From: CAUPWF01 sp964367905
Lineage (GTDB): Bacteria > Bacillota > Clostridia > Lachnospirales > Lachnospiraceae
Length of the DNA stretch: 44,703 bases
Reading direction: 5' to 3'
Assembly (NCBI GenBank): GCA_964367905.1
Contig: CAYIZP010000026.1
Span: 1-44,703, forward strand
Of this stretch, positions 1-8,234 are shown piece after piece (position 1 is the first letter of the stretch; every line of letters begins with the position of its first letter). Below the pieces are notes generated by a model, which saw nothing but the letters and a program-made list of their open reading frames with translations, made no database searches and was not told where the DNA came from. The position numbers and the translations under genes were made by a program.

Positions 1-332
1 ATGTTTATAATCATAAATATATTCCCGATGATCCCAAGCATTGGAAGTACAGGACATAATGGTACTTTGAATGTTCTTGCTACCTTCGGTAGTTTTCTTC
101 TTAATATGAGTACATTTAAGTTTGCTATTACATAGGCAACCATCCAAAATACACAACCGATTAAGATTTAGATAAATCGCCAGCCTTTCTTCTATAATAT
201 AGATAGTAGATATGAAGAAATTCCTCAATCTGCTCCTAAAATATCTCCTTCTCTTCTAGAGAACGAAACACCTTATTCTTAGATACACTAGAGTATCTTT
301 TCCCAAGTTCAGCATGAATTTTTAAAAAACGC
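1..332. other. Left edge without a supportable gene
   Basis: The first 332 bases hold no gene I can support. A 44-codon frame is open from base 1 to the TAG at 133-135 on the + strand and is rich in hydrophobic residues, so it could be the tail of a membrane protein cut by the window edge, but I recognise no family. On the minus strand the stretch from about 290 to 170 shows short coding-like pieces separated by stops, perhaps a decayed gene. No clear hairpin terminator was seen. Confidence 0.3.
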
Positions 333-384
333 TTGACCAATCGTTCAAAATAATATATTCTATCTGCGTTGACCAATCGTTCAA
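333..384 (+). promoter_or_regulatory. Promoter with two identical TetR-type operators
   Basis: The 16-mer TTGACCAATCGTTCAA occurs twice, at 333-348 and 369-384, 36 bp apart. It is a near-perfect palindrome (TTGA-C-AT-G-TCAA), as expected for a TetR-family dimer site. The first copy contains a -35 (TTGACC, 333-338) followed after 17 bp by a -10 TATTCT (356-361). The second copy covers the likely start of transcription and ends just before the ribosome binding site (AAAGGAG, 388-394) of the TetR gene at 401. Autorepression of the regulator and its downstream antiporter is the natural reading. Confidence 0.75.
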
Positions 385-400
385 TCAAAAGGAGTAATTT

Positions 401-1009
401 ATGGTTATTCAAAACAACAATATTGAAACACTTGAGAAAATAGTAGATAGCGCCATCCTTTTATTCAATCAGCATGGGTTTTCTGGAGCTTCTATCAGTG
501 AAATTTCTAAACACGCTGGTTTATCAAAAGGAATCTTATATTATTATTTCAAAAACAAGGATGAACTATATCTGCATTGTGCAAAAAAGTGTATTGATGA
601 TTTCAGAAAATATTTAACTGAGAATATCAAAGAAAACGATAATGATGAGGATAATGTTCTTAAGCTTTTACAATTGAGATTAAGTTTTTTTGATGAATAT
701 CCTAAGTATCGTACTTTTTTCTTAAATATCCTTGCCAAAAATCCAGATCACCTATCTACCGAGTTGTCAGAATTAAGTAGAGATTTTAGGCAGGAAAACC
801 TAAAGGTTTTTATGCGATATCTTAACAATATTCCATTTGGAAAAGGTGTCACAAAAGAGGATGTAATGACTTTCATCTCTGTCTTACAGAGCCATTCAAC
901 CCTCACAATGGAGGCTCACAATGATATCGCAAACAAATATGAGCAGGGAAATGCCATTCTAAAGATGGCCAGAATATATATAAATGGATTAAAAACAGAC
1001 CTCGAATAA
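401..1009 (+). CDS. TetR/AcrR family transcriptional regulator
   Basis: A 202-residue one-component repressor. The N-terminal helix-turn-helix (about residues 10-55) has the family pattern: AILLFNQHGF, then SISEISKHAGLSKGILYYYF and KNKDEL. The rest is an all-helical ligand-binding domain that I cannot assign to an inducer. An AAAGGAG ribosome site sits 6 bases before the ATG. The gene lies 14 bases before a cation:proton antiporter, so both are probably one transcript. Two identical palindromic operators overlap its own promoter, which points to autorepression. The inducer may be something the antiporter relieves (cation, pH or drug stress); that is inference. Confidence 0.9.
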   Translation: MVIQNNNIETLEKIVDSAILLFNQHGFSGASISEISKHAGLSKGILYYYFKNKDELYLHCAKKCIDDFRKYLTENIKENDNDEDNVLKLLQLRLSFFDEYPKYRTFFLNILAKNPDHLSTELSELSRDFRQENLKVFMRYLNNIPFGKGVTKEDVMTFISVLQSHSTLTMEAHNDIANKYEQGNAILKMARIYINGLKTDLE

Positions 1010-1023
1010 GGAGCACAAAATAT

Positions 1024-2298
1024 ATGGAATTACTTTTATTAATTTTAAGACTGATAGCTGCTGTAGTTATCGCAATCGTTGTAGGAAAACTCATTGGCAA
1101 ATTAAAGCTACCTGCTATCTTAGGATTTCTAATAGCTGGTATGATTTTAGGACCATACGCATTGAATCTCATGTCTGAGGAACTTACAACTTCGCATTGG
1201 TATCACACCATGTCACAGCTTTTTGAATTATCTGTCGGTTTGCTTTTTGCAAAAGAATTGGTAATAAAAAGAATGAAAGCCTACGGAAAACAAGTTCTAA
1301 CAATTACCCTCTTCGAATCATTGGGAACCTTCGTCCTCGTAACCTTGGTATTTGGAGTCGTATTCTATTTTATGAATATTCCTCTCTATGTAGCTATAAT
1401 CTTTGGGGGAATCGCTCTTGCTACCGCACCTGCACCATCACTCTCGATTGTAAACGAATATAAGACCAAGGGCGAACTGACAAGGACACTGATACCAGTA
1501 GCAGTCATGGATGATGTCATTGCAATCGTCGTGTTCTTCACTATCAATGCTCTCATTGCTTCTATGGGCACAAGTGAAACTGCATCGCCTCTACTTATGA
1601 TTGTCATTAGTATTGGCTTGCCTATCGTGCTTGGAATCATTCTCGGACAATTCGCTAGTTATGCCTATAAACTGACAAATAACAAAAAATTATACACACC
1701 TATTACGTTAGGGGTTATTGTGTGCTCTTACCTTGTAGCATTTTCAATCGACAACTTCATCCTACCTTCTCCATCCATGAATTACATGCTAATTGGAATG
1801 GCGCTGTTTACAGTGGTTACCAACAAAGTATCCGAGGAAAAAATGGAAGAAATCACTGCATCTGTCGCACCAATCGTATCCAGCGGACTTGTGGTTATGA
1901 TCTTGAATCTATCTGCGCCACTCGACTATCGATTAATCTTTGGTGCTGGAATCCTAACTTTTGTTTACATTATCTCTCGAGGTCTAGGAAAATTCTTTTG
2001 CACTTACCTAGGTGCAAAGGTTTCAGGCGCCTCTAGTAATATTCGCAAATACTTAGGCTTAACATTTTTACCTCACTCGGATGTATCTCTTATCTTTACA
2101 GGGATGGCAGTTACCTCCCTAAGTACCTTCGATAGTGAATCTGCTGTCATTGTGCAAGGCACCATAGCTGCTGCTGCAGTAATCAACGAAATCTTTGCTG
2201 TTATCCTAGCCAAAAAGAGATTCGAATTAGCTGGCGAAATCAATAACACTGCTACGACTGCAGAAATAAAAAACAACCGAATCATCACAATCAATTGA
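1024..2298 (+). CDS. Cation:proton antiporter (CPA2-like Na+/H+ exchanger)
   Basis: A 424-residue membrane protein with about 11-12 hydrophobic segments, starting MELLLLILRLIAAVVIAIVV. It has typical exchanger features: LKLPAILGFLIAGMILGP near residue 27-45, an AxAPAPSLSIV stretch and an acidic VMDDVIAIVVFF helix around residue 160-170. There is no cytosolic TrkA/RCK domain. It should exchange Na+ or K+ for H+ at the cell membrane. The last residues are odd: NNRIITIN followed by a stop and QFG matches the start of cytidylate-kinase-like proteins (RIITI-N/S-RQFGSGG), so this protein was probably once fused to, or ran into, the kinase remnant just downstream. The gene follows the TetR repressor by 14 bases. 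Confidence 0.85.
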   Translation: MELLLLILRLIAAVVIAIVVGKLIGKLKLPAILGFLIAGMILGPYALNLMSEELTTSHWYHTMSQLFELSVGLLFAKELVIKRMKAYGKQVLTITLFESLGTFVLVTLVFGVVFYFMNIPLYVAIIFGGIALATAPAPSLSIVNEYKTKGELTRTLIPVAVMDDVIAIVVFFTINALIASMGTSETASPLLMIVISIGLPIVLGIILGQFASYAYKLTNNKKLYTPITLGVIVCSYLVAFSIDNFILPSPSMNYMLIGMALFTVVTNKVSEEKMEEITASVAPIVSSGLVVMILNLSAPLDYRLIFGAGILTFVYIISRGLGKFFCTYLGAKVSGASSNIRKYLGLTFLPHSDVSLIFTGMAVTSLSTFDSESAVIVQGTIAAAAVINEIFAVILAKKRFELAGEINNTATTAEIKNNRIITIN

Positions 2299-2794
2299 CA
2301 ATTCGGAAAGTAAACTAACCCCAAAACATGTGGAAAAGTATGGGGAAACAACGATTTCCAGAAAATTTCCATATACATTTGCTAATAGCTTTGCTGAGTA
2401 CTCACAGTCATTGGAGAGCAAGATTCAGATTGCACAACGAATCGTTCTAGATAAGCTTGCGAACACAGGAAATGCTGTCATCATCGGTAGGTGCGCAAAC
2501 TATACCTTGCGCGAGAACAAGCCATTTACAGTATTCATCTACTCTTCAGATGTTAACGCTAAGATAAATCGGTGTTATGAAAAGGCTCCAGAGGATAGAA
2601 CTAAAACAATAAGCGAAATGGAACGCGAGATACAGAAAATAGACAAAATACGTTCCGATTACTATCATTCTGTAACAGGCGAAACATGGAATGAATTAGA
2701 TAATTATAACCTCTGTATCGATACTGCTGTCGTAGGCATCGAAAAAGCTGTAGACCTTATTATAGACGCTTATGAGGAATTTCTTCATTCTTGA
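2272..2794 (+). pseudogene. Cytidylate-kinase-like domain, broken
   Basis: From 2330 a frame of 154 codons encodes most of a cytidylate-kinase-like (CMP kinase 2) domain: TTISRKFPYTFANSF, AVIIGRCANYTLRE (conserved I-I-G-R-C) and RSDYYHSVTGETW. The P-loop start is not in this frame. It appears in the antiporter frame at 2272-2307 as NNRIITIN-stop-QFG, where CGA (Arg) seems to have become TGA. After QFG the sequence jumps frame to ESKLTPKHVEKYGE, with roughly 30 residues of the normal domain missing. So there is a nonsense change and an out-of-frame deletion. A GTG at 2330 could still allow translation of the fragment, but without the nucleotide-binding loop it should not be a kinase. Confidence 0.7.
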
Positions 2795-2861
2795 CATGTT
2801 ACACCCCAAACTGATATTATAAATACATCATACATATAACTTAAGCCAAGGGGGTGAACCA

Positions 2862-3065
2862 ATGGTCGACTTTACATGTCCTAAATGCAATAATACAAAC
2901 TATGATAAAGGACAATTTCAAGCAACTGGAAGCACTTTATCTAAGATTTTTGATGTGCAAACAGAGAAGTTTGCAACTGTTACTTGCACAGAGTGTGGTT
3001 ATACTGAAATCTACAAACGCACAACTAGTAAGGGTTCAAACATCGCTGACTTCTTGTTGGGGTAA
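2862..3065 (+). CDS. Small zinc-ribbon nucleic-acid-binding protein
   Basis: A 67-residue protein with two Cys pairs, CPKC at residues 6-9 and CTEC about 40 residues later, followed by GYTEIYK. This matches the small Zn-ribbon family annotated as 'nucleic-acid-binding protein containing a Zn-ribbon' (COG3478-like). The metal is held by four cysteines; the cellular role is unknown. The start is set by AAGGGGGTGAACC directly upstream of the ATG. It stands alone and is followed 16 bases after its stop by a strong terminator. Confidence 0.8.
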   Translation: MVDFTCPKCNNTNYDKGQFQATGSTLSKIFDVQTEKFATVTCTECGYTEIYKRTTSKGSNIADFLLG

Positions 3066-3081
3066 TTGATGCAATTATTAA

Positions 3082-3120
3082 AGTAAGAGAATGGTATCAA
3101 TCATTCTCTTACTATTTTTT
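3082..3120 (+). terminator. Rho-independent terminator after the zinc-ribbon gene
   Basis: A perfect 12-bp stem, AGTAAGAGAATG (3082-3093) with CATTCTCTTACT (3102-3113), an 8-base loop and then ATTTTTT. It ends the + strand unit and lies 22 bases from the end of the convergent jetD gene. Confidence 0.9.
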
Positions 3121-3142
3121 ATTGGATTATTCCCCAACCTGA

Positions 3143-4339
3143 CTAGCACACTTCTTGCTCTAGTTTACAAGTATTTTCCAACATATATTCTATCGTACTC
3201 CTATAAGAAGCCTTCGGTCTATCTTCTAATAACTTCCTCAACCGCTTTTTGTCATTCTCTGTTAATATTTTCCAAGAAGTTTTATGTTCCTCCAATGTAT
3301 CTACATCCATTCTAAGTAATCCAAACGGTATCTTTGTTTTCCTCTTTAGGTGCTCGTAGATATAGAAGCCTCCTGCATCAATATCCCCAAAATGCAAGTA
3401 TTCTTTCTCTGGATTTTCTTCATGGATTTTCTGGATAAACTGGGCTTTTACCTTGTTGTGAAATCCACCTAAGTAAATAACAAAATCGTCCTCTTCAGAG
3501 TATGTATGGAAACTCGTCAGATTCTCAATTGTAACAATGCGACTCCCCTCTACTTCGATAGCCTTTAATCTCGCTACTGTATTGGTGGATAATGCAATAT
3601 CACTACCTAATTCTGAAAGGTCGATGATTTGAGTGTCAAAAATCAACCGCCCCTTTCCTTTTATCACCACATAGGTGGGAGTTTGAACAACACCACATTC
3701 CTCTAATACATATTGTTTTTCTTCATAGTCACCATATTGAAACAATAAGCCTTCCACCTTTGTTCGCAAGTACTCTAACCTCTTCGAATCACCCAGAACA
3801 CGAATGGATACATCCCTAATATAAGATTCCTGCTGATTTTCTCTCAGATAATCGCATAATTTCAAGACATCTTGTAACTCCTCTATATCCCCTATGAAGT
3901 GTTCGACTTTTTTATTCTCGCTAATTCTTTCTAATTGTATTCTAGCATAATTCCCTATTTCATCATCTCTCTCACTGTATGGATCGAGCACCTCCCTAAG
4001 TAAGGCATGACTCTCGCTGCGGGGTTTCACCTTTGCATAGGCATAGATACCCTCTAGTTCGCCTGTCACCAATGAAATCTGAATAATCACTTGACTCCTT
4101 TGTTTTGTAACCTGAATAAATCCAAGGTTTACCAAGTGTTCAATTGCTTCATTTACACCTAAGAAGATATCATATTCCGCATCATTCATGTAGCTTGGAA
4201 ATAATTTTTCTATCATAACTGTAAAGCTTTGATTTACTTTGTTTTGTCCAGAGAATGATTTGCTGGACTCGTATTTATCTATTAAAATCTTTAAAATCTT
4301 CTTTTCATACTTGTCCATCTTAATAACCAGCCCTTTCAC
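3143..4339 (-). CDS. jetD: Wadjet system protein JetD (DUF2220, Toprim-like nuclease)
   Basis: A 398-residue protein, last gene of the jetABCD set. The C-terminal half has the Toprim-like DUF2220 features: a conserved acidic IENLTSF (about residue 270), YLGGFHN, and HFGDIDAGGFYIYEHL, where GDID is the metal-binding acidic pair. In the known system JetD is the endonuclease that cuts circular DNA after the JetABC SMC motor has tested it. The listed start is a GTG with AAAGG five bases upstream; an ATG seven codons later (4318, MDKYEKK) is also possible. It begins 9 bases after the jetC stop, so it is translated from the same mRNA. Confidence 0.88.
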   Translation of the reverse strand: MKGLVIKMDKYEKKILKILIDKYESSKSFSGQNKVNQSFTVMIEKLFPSYMNDAEYDIFLGVNEAIEHLVNLGFIQVTKQRSQVIIQISLVTGELEGIYAYAKVKPRSESHALLREVLDPYSERDDEIGNYARIQLERISENKKVEHFIGDIEELQDVLKLCDYLRENQQESYIRDVSIRVLGDSKRLEYLRTKVEGLLFQYGDYEEKQYVLEECGVVQTPTYVVIKGKGRLIFDTQIIDLSELGSDIALSTNTVARLKAIEVEGSRIVTIENLTSFHTYSEEDDFVIYLGGFHNKVKAQFIQKIHEENPEKEYLHFGDIDAGGFYIYEHLKRKTKIPFGLLRMDVDTLEEHKTSWKILTENDKKRLRKLLEDRPKASYRSTIEYMLENTCKLEQEVC

Positions 4340-4348
4340 ACTAACCTT

Positions 4349-7300
4349 TTACAAGTCGTATTCTTCTACAATGCTGCTATCTCCTACTCGAATAGCTGTT
4401 AATATGGTGTTAACACGCTCCCCAATAATCTCAATTTTAGCAGGTGGTGTCGCCATAAGTACTTGCAATTCCAAGCTGTTGAAGAACTCCACCATAGAAT
4501 TAATCCGCTCATCATCCATCTTATCAAACGCTTCGTCTAAAAGCATGACTCTAGTTGTATTCCCAAATCGATACAGCTGGTAGAATGAAGCAGCAATTGC
4601 AACATAATAAGGTACTTGAGTCTCACTACCACTCTTCTCTCCATAGATTGCCGAGAATTTCTGTACCTTGCCATTCTTCTTTCTAATCTCGATATCATAG
4701 TCAAGATAAGCTCGATAATCCGTATACTCCTTGATAACTTTATCGCCTTTATCGTCTTTCGTAGTTAGCTTCGCAAATAAATCCGCCATCTCTTCTTTGT
4801 ATTCTGCTTCAAAGGCTTGTGTCCACAAGGAGTAACCTTCTTGATTGTTCTCAGAAGTAATCATGCGGTAGAGACTTTCTTTCTTCTTATCATATGTGAT
4901 GATAAAATGATAGCTATCCTCTCCATAATAGATATCTTGTAATGCTTTATTCAAGTTTTTGAACTCATTTCTTGCATTCTCAATGTTATTCCTCATCTTT
5001 GCTAGGAAATCCTGCTTGAATATCTGCTCGCAGTCCTCCTTCGCCTTCTTCAATCGTTCTTCAAAACGAACCAGCTCTACTGCCTCAAGATTTTTCTTAG
5101 CATCGATATAATCTCTCATCCCTTCTGTACCACGTAAGAAATCCTGCTCGTGCTTGTTATTGAAGGTTTCTTGGAGACTGTATAGTCCTTCTTTTCCATG
5201 CAGTAACTGCTCCCTCTCATTGGAAAACTGGGACTTTTGTGGATTAAAGTTATCTACAATATTTTTTGGTGTCTTACTCTTTCGATTCTGCTTGTATTTG
5301 TCCTCTGCAAGCATCCTACACTCATTGTTTTCATCTGCCTTCTCATGAAATCTAGATTCCAACTCTTTTTGCTCCATGCGAAGAGAACCAATCAGTCTTT
5401 GTCTCTCCTCTTTTTGTAACAGAAGCTTGTTCAACTGATTACTTAGTTTATTCTTCTCGTCTTCTTTTTCTCTATGCAGTTCTTCGTTTCTCTCAATCTG
5501 CATATTTAATTCTATTAGAGTAGGATCATTACTCGCTTCTTTTAGTCGTATCTTCTCCTCTTCTAATTGTGCTCTTTGGTTTTGAACATGTAGTGGTGCA
5601 TGCAAGTAGGTGTACATTAGTTTTGGATTAAATTCTCTAGAAACTTCAAGGATATTTGCTAACTTCTCCTTTTCCCTACGAAACTTCGCTCTTGTACTTA
5701 CCTGCTTCTCAAATTCTTCCCTTGTATTGATTAATTGCACCTGGTAGGCATATTGACCGATGTATGGATTTCGATAGGTTTCTCTATCAAGATTGCGAAC
5801 AACAAATCCCTGATAGAGCATACAATCTGCTGTCATTGCAATCTTATGTTTCTCCAATTCATCGACGTTATTGCAACGTATAACACGTCCTAACACGTAG
5901 TTCGCATATGCCTTCGCGTAACGATTTTCACTCTTCACCACATAGGCAAGTGTCTGGTTGTTGACTGGCATATCTAGCTTGATTTTTCGTGTATTGACTA
6001 TCCCCGCCGTATGAATCTCATTTTGATTTCTGTGATATACGTGCAATGCAATCGGATAATACTCTGGCTCCACAATCAGATTGAATTTCTGTGTGTTAAA
6101 ATACCCTTCTACTGCATTCTTCCACTCTTCGTCTATAATTTCAAGTAACTCTGCTACGATATAAACCTTACTCTTAATCCCGCGCTTGGAGAATTCTCTT
6201 TCAATAGCAGTCTTCAATTTTACTGTATTTTTCGGGAATTCTAGCTTACGCTTCTCCAACTCTTGGAGACGAACTTGGAGTTTTATAACAATCTCATCCA
6301 ACTCTTTTAGCTGCAAGCCCATTTGCATGTCTTTGTTGCGAATTGTGTTTAATTCCTCTTCTAGACGATTCGATAGTTTCTTGAACTTCTCATTTTTCTC
6401 TTCCATCGCCAGCGGGGATTTTAACTTTTCTAGTGCATCTCTTGTNNNNNNNNNNNNNNNNNNNNNNNNNNNNNNNNNNNNNNNNNNNNNNNNNNNNNNN
6501 NNNNNNNNNNNNNNNNNNNNNNNNNNNNNNNNNNNNNNNNNNNNNCATTTTTCTCTTCCATCGCCAGCGGGGATTTTAACTTTTCTAGTGCATCTCTTGT
6601 GACTCAATTCCTCTATGTTACGCTTGATTCCCTCTACCAATCGATTGGATTCGTTGGAACTTGCTGCAACTCTTAATTCAATAATCTTCTCATTCAACTT
6701 GCGTAATTCTTGTACGAATTCAGATACCTGCTGTTGCCCGCCCTCGATATATTGCTCATGACTTCGAACTTTTTCTTGGTTAGTCGCAATCTCTTCCTTG
6801 AAGTACTCTATATTGGCAATATTAATCAGAAACTCGTTGACCAAGATGTCCTTATCTTTCTTCTGAATTTCCTCGTATTTCCCAACAATTTTCTGTAACA
6901 TCTCTAGTTGATTGTTTGCACGCTCAATAACTTCTTCTAGATCACTGAGATTTTCAATATTAATACGAAGACTCTCCACATCAATCTGCTCATCTGTTAA
7001 GATGAATTTATTAATAAAATCCTTCACATTATCCATTGGTTTAAATGCCAATGACTTTGGAATAATATCAAAGAATCTGTCCTCAAGATTCCCAAGTCTT
7101 CTCTTAAAACGTTCCATTGCAGCATTCTTTTGCTCGATAAACTTTATTTTCTTCTCATTAGAGCGAAACTTCGAATGAGTACTCGGTTTTCTTCCATTCA
7201 AAAAAGACAATGCCTCTAATCGAACTTCTTCTACATACCACCTTGTCACCACCGCTGATTCTTCGTCGGTAGACGTCATATGTACACCGATTACGAAATA

Positions 7301-7612
7301 CCGCTTCGTCTTCTCTTCATAGAATTCCAGTGCAACATTGGAGATTACTGCATTCTTCCTCAGATAGGTCTGTCCTTCATTTCCAGTTTTACAACGTACA
7401 TAGCCTTTTAGACTTCGATTTCCTTTTTCATTGGCCGCAGTATTGAATTTCCTTGTATTAGTGGTCAGTACTAACTGGATGGCATCTAGAATGGTAGACT
7501 TTCCTGCTGTATTCTCTCCGCTTACTAGAGTGGAACCGTTAAAATTGATAGTCTCGTTCTCGAAGAAATGCCAATTAATCAGTCTTACTCTCGTCAATAA
7601 TTTCTTGTCCAT
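4349..7612 (-). CDS. jetC: Wadjet system SMC-like ATPase JetC (contains assembly gap)
   Basis: About 1,087 codons including 100 unknown bases. The SMC/MukB-type ATPase head is split: Walker A GENTAGKST near residue 38, an ABC signature with SGSETQVPYY near residue 980, and Walker B VMLLDEAFDKMDD after it; between them is long coiled coil rich in E, K, Q and L. In Wadjet this is the loop-extruding motor that measures DNA and triggers cleavage of small circles. I chose the ATG at 7612 (MDKKLLTRVRLINW), with GGAGG nine bases upstream, over the longer frame to 7684. It overlaps the end of jetB by 38 bases. The frame across 6391-6600 depends on the true sequence in the gap (see that entry), so intactness is unproven. 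Confidence 0.88.
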   Translation of the reverse strand: MDKKLLTRVRLINWHFFENETINFNGSTLVSGENTAGKSTILDAIQLVLTTNTRKFNTAANEKGNRSLKGYVRCKTGNEGQTYLRKNAVISNVALEFYEEKTKRYFVIGVHMTSTDEESAVVTRWYVEEVRLEALSFLNGRKPSTHSKFRSNEKKIKFIEQKNAAMERFKRRLGNLEDRFFDIIPKSLAFKPMDNVKDFINKFILTDEQIDVESLRINIENLSDLEEVIERANNQLEMLQKIVGKYEEIQKKDKDILVNEFLINIANIEYFKEEIATNQEKVRSHEQYIEGGQQQVSEFVQELRKLNEKIIELRVAASSNESNRLVEGIKRNIEELSHKRCTRKVKIPAGDGREKXXXXXXXXXXXXXXXXXXXXXXXXXXXXXXXXXXTRDALEKLKSPLAMEEKNEKFKKLSNRLEEELNTIRNKDMQMGLQLKELDEIVIKLQVRLQELEKRKLEFPKNTVKLKTAIEREFSKRGIKSKVYIVAELLEIIDEEWKNAVEGYFNTQKFNLIVEPEYYPIALHVYHRNQNEIHTAGIVNTRKIKLDMPVNNQTLAYVVKSENRYAKAYANYVLGRVIRCNNVDELEKHKIAMTADCMLYQGFVVRNLDRETYRNPYIGQYAYQVQLINTREEFEKQVSTRAKFRREKEKLANILEVSREFNPKLMYTYLHAPLHVQNQRAQLEEEKIRLKEASNDPTLIELNMQIERNEELHREKEDEKNKLSNQLNKLLLQKEERQRLIGSLRMEQKELESRFHEKADENNECRMLAEDKYKQNRKSKTPKNIVDNFNPQKSQFSNEREQLLHGKEGLYSLQETFNNKHEQDFLRGTEGMRDYIDAKKNLEAVELVRFEERLKKAKEDCEQIFKQDFLAKMRNNIENARNEFKNLNKALQDIYYGEDSYHFIITYDKKKESLYRMITSENNQEGYSLWTQAFEAEYKEEMADLFAKLTTKDDKGDKVIKEYTDYRAYLDYDIEIRKKNGKVQKFSAIYGEKSGSETQVPYYVAIAASFYQLYRFGNTTRVMLLDEAFDKMDDERINSMVEFFNSLELQVLMATPPAKIEIIGERVNTILTAIRVGDSSIVEEYDL
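6391..6600. other. Scaffold gap (100 N) flanked by an identical 55-bp repeat
   Basis: Bases 6446-6545 are 100 N. The 55 bases on the left (6391-6445) are identical to the 55 bases on the right (6546-6600). An exact 55-bp overlap around a 100-N spacer is what a de Bruijn assembler with k=55 leaves at an unresolved junction, so the spacer length is not a measurement. In the jetC frame the two copies are read in different phases. Merging them into one copy gives a TGA at the end of the 55-mer, so simple merging would truncate jetC. Only the left copy (TRDALEKLKSPLAMEEKN) reads as plausible coiled coil. Confidence 0.9.
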
Positions 7613-8216
7613 CTGACATGTCCTCCCCTCCTGCATACTCCGATAATCGCGTCTCAATACTCTCATAATATCGATTGATATCATCGATTGGAAGTGCCAG
7701 TATAATCGACGGATATATGATAATTCTCGTGTCTGCCTGTGTCACATCCGTCTCAATATTCTTCACAAGATTATAGCGTCGGAATAAACTGATGATACTT
7801 CGCTCCATCGCCTTATCTAAGTTGGGTTTCGCCTTCACCTTCAACATAGCGTATTTTTCTCGTACTTCTTCCATCAATACTGTAACTTCTTCCGAATAAG
7901 TACCAAGTTCTTTTCTCTTCTCTACGTACAGTAGTCGAAAAATCAAAAGCAAGATACTTTCATACTTGGTCAATTGTAGACGTCCTTGTCCAAATAGGTT
8001 CGTAAGTCCAATGACCCCTTGGTCTTCATTAATCTGAATCTGATATCCTAGCAAGTCAAAATACGGCTCAAACAATTCCCGATTCTGTAGGATGAAGACA
8101 TAATCCGCCTTCGTATCTTCTCTCCTCTTGATTAGAAAGCATTGATTCAAAAGCTTGTTGGCTGCAGTTCTGAATTTGTCCTTCTGCACTGTTGATTCAT
8201 TAAATATCTCAAACAT
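7575..8216 (-). CDS. jetB: Wadjet system protein JetB (DUF4194)
   Basis: A 213-residue protein whose position and sequence fit JetB, the MukE-like winged-helix subunit of the SMC complex (DUF4194). Visible features are KLLNQCFLIKRRED near residue 25, a long helical middle (TKYESILLLIFRLLYVEKRK) and an acidic C-terminus. It should bridge the kleisin JetA and the JetC heads. An AGAGGAAAAATA ribosome site precedes the ATG. It starts 18 bases after jetA ends and its last 38 bases overlap jetC, which suggests coupled translation and fixed stoichiometry. Confidence 0.85.
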   Translation of the reverse strand: MFEIFNESTVQKDKFRTAANKLLNQCFLIKRREDTKADYVFILQNRELFEPYFDLLGYQIQINEDQGVIGLTNLFGQGRLQLTKYESILLLIFRLLYVEKRKELGTYSEEVTVLMEEVREKYAMLKVKAKPNLDKAMERSIISLFRRYNLVKNIETDVTQADTRIIIYPSIILALPIDDINRYYESIETRLSEYAGGEDMSDGQEIIDESKTD

Positions 8217-8234
8217 TATTTTTCCTCTATTATC

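Noticed and set aside
1386..1640. Minus-strand frame inside the antiporter gene
   Set aside because: Shadow of the membrane protein; hydrophobic codons give open antisense frames, with no start signal.
2854..3069. Alternative plus-strand frame overlapping the zinc-ribbon gene
   Set aside because: The other frame has the CxxC pairs and the correctly spaced ribosome site.
4239..4583. Plus-strand open frame across the jetC-jetD junction
   Set aside because: It lies opposite two well-supported genes, has no ribosome site and gives a low-complexity protein.
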